Origin: CAIWHR01 sp039931775 | GTDB taxonomy: Bacteria > Pseudomonadota > Gammaproteobacteria > Burkholderiales > Casimicrobiaceae | Assembly (NCBI GenBank): GCA_039931775.1 | Contig: JBDTRG010000098.1 | Coordinates: 1-64,000 of the forward strand | Reading direction: 5' to 3' | DNA: 64,000 bases | Part shown: piece by piece, positions 7,804 to 14,991 of the stretch | Numbering within the stretch: position 1 is the first letter of the stretch | How the letters are laid out: every line of letters begins with the position of its first letter | Notes under the pieces: generated by a model | Databases searched by the model: none | The model's input: the letters and a program-made list of their open reading frames with translations, nothing else | Told to the model about the DNA's origin: nothing | Made by a program: the position numbers and the translations under genes

Positions 7804-7824
7804 ATGCAAGGGAACTCCTTGCAT
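7804..7824. repeat. Perfect inverted repeat ATGCAAGG-N5-CCTTGCAT
   Basis: Eight-base arms match perfectly around GAACT. The form suits a dimeric regulator site. It lies about 210 bases upstream of the leftward sigma-54-type promoter, a reasonable distance for an upstream activator site. Confidence 0.45.
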
Positions 7825-7974
7825 ACTGCAATTGGTAATTTCGGACAGTTTTGTCGCGCAGCGCGGGCCAACGGTCCGGCGGCGCGTGATTGACGATCAG
7901 CCAGGCGCGCAATGCGTGCCACTCGCAGTGCGGGTCATGCTCCAACCTCGCATTTACCCTTTTTGGGCAGACCT

Positions 7975-7991
7975 TGTAAACGGCGCCGACA
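7975..7991 (+). promoter_or_regulatory. TGTAAA-N5-CCGACA motif, copy 1
   Basis: TGTAAA, five bases, then CCGACA. An identical pair of half-motifs with the same spacing occurs about 190 bases further on. PrsR is named for a PEP-CTERM box, and these may be such sites; this match to the published box is from memory and unverified. Confidence 0.45.
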
Positions 7992-8163
7992 GGCCCGCCC
8001 CGACATCGCGCAAAGCAACTGGCGATAGACTGCCCTTGGCGTTCCGCGTAGTCCGATCGGTCATACCCGCTTCTGACCCCCCGATTTAGCAATGATTTCT
8101 GAGGGTTGGCGTGGCAAACAACCACGGTTTCGTGGATTCCAAGGTCCCGCTATCCGACGCCCT

Positions 8164-8180
8164 TGTAAAATCTGCCGACA
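8164..8180 (+). promoter_or_regulatory. TGTAAA-N5-CCGACA motif, copy 2
   Basis: Same two conserved hexamers and spacing as the copy at 7975-7991, with a different spacer (ATCTG versus CGGCG). Both are preceded by CTT or CCTT. Candidate binding site for the PrsR activator encoded in the window. Confidence 0.45.
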
Positions 8181-8285
8181 CCCCGGTTCAAGGATGAACA
8201 CCCGGGTCCGTTCACCATCGTTTACGCGCCTCCCTGGATCCCAGTGGACAAGGGGTCGATCAATCCCGTTTCGGGTCCCGGTGGA

Positions 8286-9092
8286 TCATCGCTGGCTTTC
8301 GCCCTCAGCCGATTCCGCACTCGACCCGGCCTGTAGAACGGAGTCGCGGAGCACCGGCTCGGTATCCCCCGCGAGTGGCACAATCCACGTTCGTCCAAGC
8401 CATCTCGAACTGATGAAAAGGTGATGTCCGCGCCACCGCCAGCCGACTCGGATCACTCCCCGTCGCGCTCTGGCTTTGGTAAGGTCCGTGATTGTGTATG
8501 CGCGCTTGCAGCCGTGGCTCTTGGCATAGCGCAGCATCGTCGAGTTCACGGCCTCGTGGATACCGTTGCCCCGCCAACGTTCCGCGGTAAAGCCTTCCGT
8601 CATGTAGACCTCGCCTGGCATCAGATGGATCGGACGTTCGCCAGCGGTTTCTGACCCATGAAATTGAATCCAGTTGCTGTGCGCGATGGTGGAACCGATC
8701 CTTGCAACGAAACACATCTCACCGCCGCGCAGCCAACTTAGGGCTTTCCCCGCGAAACGTTGGCGCAGTTCGGCACGTTCCCGCTCGAGCACCGCCCGCG
8801 CATACTCCTGCGAATCCGAGAGTTCACTATCGTTCACTACCGGAAGAAGTGGGATTCGGCCGTCGACAATCCGCTCGATGTCGGCTTCCGTCGCCGGCTC
8901 GATCGTACAATCGACTCGCGCCGGTCGCTCGGCGATGGTCTGGGTTAGGTCCATGTCGAACAGGATCTGGTGATCGACCTGCGCCACCGGTGAGAGTAAC
9001 TTGACCAGGATGCGCCAGGACAAGATCGCCAGGCCTTCGTATCGAAGGCTGTCCCTGACGGTTTCGGCGTAGCGTTTGAGTCGGCCGATCAC
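8286..9092 (-). CDS. GNAT family N-acetyltransferase
   Basis: About 268 residues from a GTG start; GATGGAAAC just upstream serves as a weak ribosome site, and the long frame further upstream is antisense to the divergent gene. The C-terminal half carries a GNAT core: MTEGFTAERWRGNGIHEAV is the acetyl-CoA loop (R-x-x-G-x-G/A), followed by TMLRYAKSHGCKRAYTIT. The closest relative in the window is the GNAT protein at 14219-14881, with which it shares the CFVARIGSTIAHSNWI-type strand and the loop. The N-terminal 90 residues have no assigned role. It is divergent from the FemAB-like gene at 9203. Substrate unknown. Confidence 0.75.
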   Translation of the reverse strand: MIGRLKRYAETVRDSLRYEGLAILSWRILVKLLSPVAQVDHQILFDMDLTQTIAERPARVDCTIEPATEADIERIVDGRIPLLPVVNDSELSDSQEYARAVLERERAELRQRFAGKALSWLRGGEMCFVARIGSTIAHSNWIQFHGSETAGERPIHLMPGEVYMTEGFTAERWRGNGIHEAVNSTMLRYAKSHGCKRAYTITDLTKARARRGVIRVGWRWRGHHLFISSRWLGRTWIVPLAGDTEPVLRDSVLQAGSSAESAEGESQR

Positions 9093-9202
9093 ATCGTTTC
9101 CATCGCGGGGATGCCCCGAGCAACCGCGTGGCGGCAGATGGGCGTTGTGCGGCCCACACACAATACTATTCGACCAGGCACAAGTCGTCCCGACATCGAG
9201 CC

Positions 9203-10327
9203 ATGCCTGATTCTCCGTCCCGGGTCCGCGTGTTCTCGAGCGATGAATCGCTCCCGTCCGAGCTCGGGAACGTGTTTTCGCCCGCCCACAAGACACTGTT
9301 CGAGAGCCGTGAATTGTTTCGCAATTTCGAGCAAAGTGGCATCGCGCCGGGATTCCGTATCCGGCTGTACGCGCTGACGACCATCGATGACGACACCGTG
9401 CGCGCGCTGCTGTCCGCCGTCTACTCCCGGCTCTATGCGGCCCACCCGCGTGCAAAGGTGCTGCATTTCTCTGGCGTCGAGGGGACTCCGTTTATACCGT
9501 GGCCGTCGCAGTCCTCGCGCGATGAAAGTACCGCGATCGATCGTGTGATCGAATTCGTCCACGCGGACCGGCACGGCTACGACGTGCTGCGATTCAGCCC
9601 GCTCGAGCCCCACACGCCGGTAATCGACCAGGTGGTTGCAGCCCTGCGCCGCACGGGCCACCCGACGCGAGTCTACGAGGCGCCCCGTGCTTCGTACGCG
9701 CGGTCGGCCGGCATGACCTCCGACGCCTTTCTTGCCGCGCGCCCGCGCGGGCTGCGAGCGCCACTCGAGCGCGCCCGACGGATGCTGGGCGACGCGGGAC
9801 GCGCAAATTTTCGACTGGTGGTCGACGACGGGAGCATCGACGCGGCGGCGCGCGACTACGAGCGAACGGAGGACATCGGCAAGGGGGGCGCCAGTCCGGA
9901 ACTTCCGGGATACCTGCCCGGGCTCATGCGCGTGGCCGCGCGTGCCGGCGTGCTTCGGCTCGGATTTCTCGACGTCGACGGCGCGCCCGCTGCGGCTCAG
10001 CTCTGGATCGTCTCCGCCGGCGTTGGTCACTGCCTTCGGATTGTCAGGGTCACCAGTCACGCCGAACTTCCGCTCGGCGATCTCCTCACCATGCATATGG
10101 CGCGGCATCTGATCGACGTCGATGGTATCGCCGAGCTCGAATTTGGAACGGTCACGGCGGAATTTGCCCGGAATTGGACGAACGGAACACGGGCGCGCGT
10201 AGGCGTCATCGCCTTCAACCCACGCACCTGGCGTGGCATCAAAGGCACAGTACGCCATGTCGGCCTCCCGAAGCTCATGTCGATTCCACGACACCTTTGG
10301 CGAACAGCCGGACGTCACGGGACCTAG
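9203..10327 (+). CDS. FemAB/BioF2-like GNAT-fold acyltransferase, paralogue of the 3440 gene
   Basis: About 374 residues. It aligns over its length with the protein at 3440-4657: shared features are the DYERTEDI segment, PAAAQLWIVSAG, LTMHMARHLIDVDGIAELEFG and the C-terminal AFNPRTW motif. The basic segment before the second half (RAPLERARRMLG) is weaker and the SGWK-like motif is replaced by TEDIGKGG, so catalysis may be altered. The chosen ATG lies inside the longer open frame and removes a region that is antisense to the GNAT gene. It converges on livM. The pair of paralogues brackets the HprK-related operon. Confidence 0.75.
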   Translation: MPDSPSRVRVFSSDESLPSELGNVFSPAHKTLFESRELFRNFEQSGIAPGFRIRLYALTTIDDDTVRALLSAVYSRLYAAHPRAKVLHFSGVEGTPFIPWPSQSSRDESTAIDRVIEFVHADRHGYDVLRFSPLEPHTPVIDQVVAALRRTGHPTRVYEAPRASYARSAGMTSDAFLAARPRGLRAPLERARRMLGDAGRANFRLVVDDGSIDAAARDYERTEDIGKGGASPELPGYLPGLMRVAARAGVLRLGFLDVDGAPAAAQLWIVSAGVGHCLRIVRVTSHAELPLGDLLTMHMARHLIDVDGIAELEFGTVTAEFARNWTNGTRARVGVIAFNPRTWRGIKGTVRHVGLPKLMSIPRHLWRTAGRHGT

Positions 10328-10395
10328 CGCGACAGCCCGGGACACCCGCCTGCGGCGAGGCGCCGATGACATTGGCAGTGGGACCTCCATTCGCG

Positions 10396-11445
10396 TTATT
10401 GTCCGGCTTTGCCGGCGAAGTCGCCACGGCGAAGAATCCGCATGCGCAGCGTCGCCAGGGATGGCATGCGGCGCAGCGCATCGCGGAATCCGTTGGGCGC
10501 AAGCATGACGACCAGAATGATGAGCGCTCCCATCGCGCCCAGATGCCAGTTGAGGAGCTTACTCCACGTATAGGTGGCCAACATCTCGACGAAAAATGCG
10601 CCCGCGATCGGACCCAAGACCGTGCCAGCGCCGCCGAGCAGAAATATCACGAACGATTTGACCGAGATCGCCAGGTCGAACACCGAGGGCGGATCGATGT
10701 AAGTGAGTCGGTAGGCGTTTATGCTGCCGACCACGCCGGTCATCGTCGCACTGATCATCCATGCCGTGGTCTTGTACCGCGTGGTGTGGAGACCTACCGC
10801 GCCGGCTTTCTCCTCGTTGTCGCGTATCGCACCGCAGGCGACGCCGATCCGGCGCCGGCCGAACTCCCATGTCCCCCATGTACTAATGAGCATCGCACCC
10901 AGGAAAAGGTAGTAGAAGATCGCGCCGCCTTCCACGGGTCCCCAGGGGGGCAGCGGCAGCGACAAGCCCATGCCGCCGCCGGTAAGGGACGCCGCATTGC
11001 TTACCACTTCCTTTACGGCTTCGTTGAGACCTAGCGTGGCGATGGCGAAGTAGTGCCCTTTGAGGCGCAGGAGCGGCGGTCCGATCGCCAGCACCAGCAG
11101 CGGACACAAAGCGACGCCGGCAAGCATCGCAACTGCGAAGGGCGCCCCCGCCTTGACCATGAGAATGCCTGTGACGTAGCCGGAAAGCCCAAAGAAGACG
11201 ACGTTGCCGAACGCAGGGTACCCGGTGTACCCGGCCATTATGTTGATCCCCTGCGCGAGCACTGCGTACATGAAGACGCTCGCCAGCACGCGCAGCCAAT
11301 ACGGATTCAGGAGAGCCGGGCCCGCCAACAACAGAAGCGCGCCGAGCACGAGGAGAATCGGTCCCATCGCGCGCCCGGCCTGCGTTCGCCGCGTCGACCG
11401 TCCGCCGCCGCGCTTCGCACGTTCGCCGCGTTCAAATCTTGGCAT
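10396..11445 (-). CDS. livM: Branched-chain amino acid ABC transporter permease LivM-like
   Basis: A 349-residue inner-membrane permease with eight or more hydrophobic segments. Family motifs include GYTGYPAFGNVVFFGL (early loop), LRLKGHYFAIATLG, AGAVGLHTTRYK (the EAA-type loop contacting the ATPase) and GGAGTVLGPIAGAFF. It forms the translocation channel with LivH for a substrate delivered by LivK. The ATG was preferred to a TTG two codons earlier; the start overlaps the livH stop by 14 bases, indicating coupled translation. The matching ATPase genes are not here but at 19985-21609 on the other strand. Substrate may be a branched-chain amino acid, an amide or an aromatic acid. Confidence 0.9.
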   Translation of the reverse strand: MPRFERGERAKRGGGRSTRRTQAGRAMGPILLVLGALLLLAGPALLNPYWLRVLASVFMYAVLAQGINIMAGYTGYPAFGNVVFFGLSGYVTGILMVKAGAPFAVAMLAGVALCPLLVLAIGPPLLRLKGHYFAIATLGLNEAVKEVVSNAASLTGGGMGLSLPLPPWGPVEGGAIFYYLFLGAMLISTWGTWEFGRRRIGVACGAIRDNEEKAGAVGLHTTRYKTTAWMISATMTGVVGSINAYRLTYIDPPSVFDLAISVKSFVIFLLGGAGTVLGPIAGAFFVEMLATYTWSKLLNWHLGAMGALIILVVMLAPNGFRDALRRMPSLATLRMRILRRGDFAGKAGQ

Positions 11446-12310
11446 CGGCAAGGTAGCGATTTCCGAAAAGTCCGCGAGGCCGGACCAGTAGGATCAGCAA
11501 CAGCAGGAAAAAGCTGACGGCGTCGCGATAGCCCGGCGCGATCAGGCCCGAGACGATGTTCTCGGCAACGCCAAGCAAGATGCCGGCGACAATCGCCCCG
11601 TGCATGCTGCCTAGACCACCCAATACGACGATGACAAACGCCTTCATGGTGAGGCTGTCGCCAGTCACCGGGGTGAACGAGTAGAGCATGGCGATCAATG
11701 CTCCGGCTGCGCCGGCCATCGCTGCCCCGATGCCGAACGCGATTGCGTAGACGCGCGCCGTATCGATGCCGAGTACCTTCGCGGCCCGAACGTTTTGCGC
11801 GGTCGCCCGGATGCTGTCGCCGATGCGCGTGTGATTCATGAAAAGGTGCAGCAGGTAGGTCAGCAGCAGCGCCACGCAGAACACCGCGATCCGGATGTAA
11901 GGAAGGCGGATCCCGCCGAGCTCTAGCGCCTCGCTCGCGTACGGCAGGGTGATCGCGCGTACGTCCGCGCTAAAGAGCTGCAGGTTGATGTTGACGAGGA
12001 CCCTGTCCAGTCCGAACGTCAGGATCAGCGTCATGAACAGCGACTTCACGGCAACGCGGTGGAGCAGCACGCGGTAGAGCACGTACCCGAAGGCGAACAG
12101 CGCGGCGCCGGCGACCGGCACGAGCAGGAAGGGGTCGATGCCGAACCTCGTCCACAGCATCCAGGTGATATAGGCCCCGATGATGATCATCGAGCCATGC
12201 GCGAGATTGATGAGGTTCGTGACGCCCCAGATGATCGAAAAGCCGATCGCCATGCAGGCGTACAGTCCGCCCAACAGGATGCCTGACAGGATGACCTGAA
12301 GCGTCAGCAC
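11432..12310 (-). CDS. livH: Branched-chain amino acid ABC transporter permease LivH-like
   Basis: A 292-residue permease of the LivH family. Typical features are GILLGGLYACMAIGFSIIWGVTN-type start (GTG codon), the LAHGSMIIIGAY loop, the EAA-like DTARVYAIAFGIG segment and VVLGGLGSMHGAIVAGILLG. It pairs with LivM. A GGAGCAGG ribosome-site-like stretch lies 13-20 bases upstream, further than usual. About 100 bases separate it from livK, containing a strong hairpin. Confidence 0.9.
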   Translation of the reverse strand: MLTLQVILSGILLGGLYACMAIGFSIIWGVTNLINLAHGSMIIIGAYITWMLWTRFGIDPFLLVPVAGAALFAFGYVLYRVLLHRVAVKSLFMTLILTFGLDRVLVNINLQLFSADVRAITLPYASEALELGGIRLPYIRIAVFCVALLLTYLLHLFMNHTRIGDSIRATAQNVRAAKVLGIDTARVYAIAFGIGAAMAGAAGALIAMLYSFTPVTGDSLTMKAFVIVVLGGLGSMHGAIVAGILLGVAENIVSGLIAPGYRDAVSFFLLLLILLVRPRGLFGNRYLADAKI

Positions 12311-12372
12311 GGCGGAAACGGACCTGCTCCGTCAGCAAGCCCGGCACATCGCCGCCGGGCGCAGGTGGAGCC

Positions 12373-12390
12373 GCCGGACGGCCGTCGGGC
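12373..12390. repeat. Hairpin between livK and livH
   Basis: GCCGGACGG faces CCGTCGGGC with one mismatch. There is no T-tract. Such structures between a binding-protein gene and its permease gene often protect or partly terminate the message so that the binding protein is made in excess; that role here is inferred. Confidence 0.35.
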
Positions 12391-12408
12391 CGCCCGGCGC
12401 GGGATCCG

Positions 12409-13653
12409 TCAGCGCGGCGGAAGCGGATAGATGAATTTCGCCTGTGCTCCGTCGGCTGGATACACGACCATCGCCTTCCCGTTCTGGACCTGGACCACCG
12501 ACATGCCCTTGGCGATGTTCTGGCCCTTCTCGTTGAAGCGGATCGGACCGTACATCGTCATGATGTTGGTCTCGGCAATCGCGTCGCGCACCTTCCTCGG
12601 ATCGAGCGATCCGGCCTTCTCCAGCGCGCGCTGATAGACCTCCAGGGCGGCGACGGATTGCGGCGGATGATAGTCCGGGAAGTGTCCGACCTCCTTCTGG
12701 AACATTTCGGCGAATTGCGGTGCCGTCCAGCCGAAGATCTCGTCCTTCCACGGCGCGTTCGCGGCCCACTGGATCGGCTCGAGAATTCCTTCGGCCTTGG
12801 GGCCGAGTGCCTCGATGAAGCCCGGCAGCGTTGGCCCGAGCGACACGCCGAACATCTTCAAGTTGACGCCCACCTCGGCGATCTGTCGGGCGATCACGGT
12901 GGCGTCGCCAGTATAGCCCGCGAAAAGCAGCAAATCCGGGTTCTTGCTCTTCATCGCCGCAAGCATCGCGGAGAAATCCTTCGTGCCGGTCGGATAGATC
13001 TCGTTGTAGACGACCTCGAGCCCAGCCGCCTTGGCCTGCAGTGCGGCGGCTTCGCCGCTGGATTTGGGGAAAAGCGCGTTTTCGCTGATCAGCGCGACAC
13101 GCTGCGCCTTGGGATTCGCTGCTGCCGCCATCTTGATCGAGTTGCCCGTGTACTCCGCGAGCGGCGTCAGCGTCGCGAAGATGTACTTGAAGCCGCGATC
13201 GTAGATTGCGGGCGACGCGGCATGCGCGGCGACCATCGGCAACTGGTACTTCTCGGCCACGGCGCTGGCTGCGAAAGTGACGCCGCTCGAGTACGGACCG
13301 AGCAGCAGCTTGATGCCGTCTTCGTTGATCAGCTTCTCGTAGAGCTGCACCGACGTGGCGGCGGTGCTCGCGTCATCGTAATACTTGATCGCGACCTTGT
13401 AGGTCTTGTCGCCGACCTTGATGCCCCCCTTCTCGTTGATGTGCTTGACGTAGAAATCGTAGCCTTCCTTGACGAGCCGGCCCTCCGTCGCGGTGCCGCC
13501 GGTCAGCGAAAGCGATGCGCCGAACGTGATGACGTCCTGAGCCTGCGCTGGCATCGCAAAGCCGAGAACGCCGGCCACGAGAAATGAAACGACGGATGCG
13601 GCCGGAAAGAAACTGCGTTTTTGCGATGATCGCTGCTTCACATTGAATGTCAT
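12409..13653 (-). CDS. ABC transporter periplasmic substrate-binding protein, LivK-like
   Basis: A 414-residue Peripla_BP_6 family protein. Residues 1-38 form a signal peptide ending AQA before QDVITFGASLSLTGG, the first strand of the family. Other motifs: YDFYVKHINEKGGI, LLLGPYSSGVTFAASAVAEKY, HAASPAIYDRGFKYIF. It captures the substrate for the LivHM permease. The ATG is preceded by GAGGAAACC, a good ribosome site. Relatives that travel with amidases often bind amides or aromatic compounds, so branched-chain amino acids are not certain as substrate. It is the first gene of the leftward livKHM unit and has a sigma-70-like promoter about 240 bases upstream. Confidence 0.9.
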   Translation of the reverse strand: MTFNVKQRSSQKRSFFPAASVVSFLVAGVLGFAMPAQAQDVITFGASLSLTGGTATEGRLVKEGYDFYVKHINEKGGIKVGDKTYKVAIKYYDDASTAATSVQLYEKLINEDGIKLLLGPYSSGVTFAASAVAEKYQLPMVAAHAASPAIYDRGFKYIFATLTPLAEYTGNSIKMAAAANPKAQRVALISENALFPKSSGEAAALQAKAAGLEVVYNEIYPTGTKDFSAMLAAMKSKNPDLLLFAGYTGDATVIARQIAEVGVNLKMFGVSLGPTLPGFIEALGPKAEGILEPIQWAANAPWKDEIFGWTAPQFAEMFQKEVGHFPDYHPPQSVAALEVYQRALEKAGSLDPRKVRDAIAETNIMTMYGPIRFNEKGQNIAKGMSVVQVQNGKAMVVYPADGAQAKFIYPLPPR

Positions 13654-13897
13654 GGTTTCCTCGGATGCTTGTGCCAGTTGTGGATGGTTTGGGCGTAACG
13701 AGTTGCCGCGGCCGGGCGAGATGCCGCCTCGCCAACGGAATGCGCCAAGGTGGGATTGACTGGAACCGACCCGTTCGCCGGATCAGTCGATGACTGTGGC
13801 GAACGGCGGAATCACCGGTCTCGATGAGTGCATGCGGCTTGAAAACTCCAATCCATTTTGGGGGACTGCCAAGCCTGTGCTGGCCCGGTTTGGCGAT

Positions 13898-13926
13898 TCT
13901 ATACCGTTTGTTCTGACTCGCTTCAA
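13898..13926 (-). promoter_or_regulatory. Sigma-70-type promoter upstream of livK
   Basis: On the minus strand TTGAAG and TATAGA are separated by 17 bases, the ideal spacing. The predicted leader before livK is about 235 bases, long enough for further control. Confidence 0.5.
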
Positions 13927-13960
13927 CATGCAATCCGATTGGGCCCCCGCTCCGGCCAAA

Positions 13961-13977
13961 CGTCGAAGACTTTTACA
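13961..13977 (-). promoter_or_regulatory. TGTAAA-N5-TCGACG motif (variant of the 7975/8164 motif)
   Basis: On the minus strand TGTAAA is followed after five bases by TCGACG, agreeing with the CCGACA copies in four of six positions (CGAC core). It lies 35 bases upstream of the -35 hexamer of the livK promoter. Confidence 0.35.
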
Positions 13978-13980
13978 CTT

Positions 13981-14004
13981 CCGACGGAATTTCTTTGCCG
14001 TCGG
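13981..14004. repeat. Inverted repeat CCGACGG-N10-CCGTCGG
   Basis: Seven-base perfect arms around a ten-base loop. No T-tract follows on either strand, so an intrinsic terminator is unlikely; a regulator site or an RNA hairpin at the end of the GNAT message is possible. Confidence 0.35.
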
Positions 14005-14218
14005 GTAAGGCGGAAGGCCCGGGCAACGTCAATGGGCTTTTACCTCAACGACTTGCGACCCTCCTCGCAAAGCCGCACAGTTTTTGCGCCGGACTCAATC
14101 CGGCGGCATCGGTAACGAACGTGGCCGGACGAACCCTCTGGCCGAGAATTGTCGTCCGTCCGGATGGAGGCGTCAGATTGGGAACGTCACAGAGGAGCTG
14201 GTGCATGTCCTGCATCCG

Positions 14219-14881
14219 TCAGTCCGGCCGGAACAGCGGCTCCAGATTACCCTGTCGCCACAAGAACCAGGCCTTGCTCCGTCCGCGCGGCAGGAAATAG
14301 ATCACCCGCCCGCATTTCCTGTAGCCGACATGGAAGAGACCGCTGTAGACATCCGGACGCTCCACCCGCGCGAGCGTGTACGCATGGCAATAGCCGTGCG
14401 CGCGAGCATGCGCGAGCATCGTGCGCAGCACGAAGACATGCAGTCCCTTGCCCCGGAACTGCGACGGCGTAAGGGCGTCGGTCGTGTAGATCTCCCCGGC
14501 CCGCAGCCGAAGCGGATGTTCGGGCAGCGCGTCCCCCCAGCGGTAGCAAATCCAGTTCACGTGCGCGATCGCATCTCCGCACATCGCCAGAAAGCAGGTT
14601 TCGCCGCGGCGCAGGCGATCAAGGTACATCTCGCGAGCTTTCTCGTGGCTGCCCGGCGACGGCGTCGGTTCGCCGATATACAGCCACGGATCCGACGAAT
14701 ACAGCCGGGTAATCTCGTCGACGTCCGCCGGGACGGCCTGGCGAAGCGTCACCTCGGGGACCGGTTTCACCGCCGGCGGGTCGTTCCGCAGCGAGCGTTC
14801 CAGCAAATCGTCACAACCCAGTTCACCCCACGGAGCGCTAGCTCGCCCCGACATTCGCGCAAGCCAAGGTGCGATGTTCAT
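14219..14881 (-). CDS. GNAT family N-acetyltransferase
   Basis: A 220-residue GNAT protein. The core is visible as EIYTTDALTPSQFRGKGLHV (acetyl-CoA loop FRGKGL) and VLRTMLAHARAHGYCHAYTL, preceded by a strand with FLAMCGDAIAHVNWICY. It resembles the GNAT protein at 8286-9092, with a shorter N-terminus. A second ATG lies at codon 10. The start is 110 bases from the divergent radical SAM gene. Substrate unknown; acetylation of an amino sugar or of a peptide amine would fit the neighbourhood (inference). Confidence 0.75.
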   Translation of the reverse strand: MNIAPWLARMSGRASAPWGELGCDDLLERSLRNDPPAVKPVPEVTLRQAVPADVDEITRLYSSDPWLYIGEPTPSPGSHEKAREMYLDRLRRGETCFLAMCGDAIAHVNWICYRWGDALPEHPLRLRAGEIYTTDALTPSQFRGKGLHVFVLRTMLAHARAHGYCHAYTLARVERPDVYSGLFHVGYRKCGRVIYFLPRGRSKAWFLWRQGNLEPLFRPD

Positions 14882-14936
14882 TCGAAATACATTGAGGGCG
14901 AGGACGCCGATCCGTCAAGTGGGAGTAATCTGCATT

Positions 14937-14951
14937 TGGCGCGAATTGTGC
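14937..14951 (+). promoter_or_regulatory. Sigma-54-type promoter of the radical SAM gene
   Basis: TGGCGCGAATTGTGC gives GG-N10-GC with good agreement to TGGCACG-N4-TTGC (GTGC in place of TTGC). Transcription would start near 14963, about 30 bases before the ATG. Confidence 0.55.
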
Positions 14952-14991
14952 TTGATTCTGATTCTTGACATGACCGATCGGACCCTTTGCC

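Larger units (their letters stand above)
7492..8285. other. Long regulatory intergenic region upstream of HprK-related operon
   Basis: Almost 800 bases without a convincing gene; short frames here lack family features and ribosome sites. It holds a sigma-54-type promoter pointing left, a perfect 8-bp inverted repeat with 5-base spacer, a sigma-70-like element pointing right, and two copies of a TGTAAA-N5-CCGACA motif. It lies downstream of the leftward GNAT gene and upstream of the 101-residue gene, so most signals probably serve the latter. Confidence 0.6.
13654..14218. other. Intergenic regulatory region upstream of livK
   Basis: About 565 bases with no credible gene. It contains, in order away from livK, a minus-strand sigma-70-type promoter, a TGTAAA-type motif and a 7-bp inverted repeat. 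The leftward GNAT gene ends at its far side, so read-through from that gene may also enter livK. Confidence 0.55.

Noticed and set aside
13981..14004. Intrinsic terminator at the CCGACGG/CCGTCGG hairpin.
   Set aside because: No run of T follows the stem on either strand.
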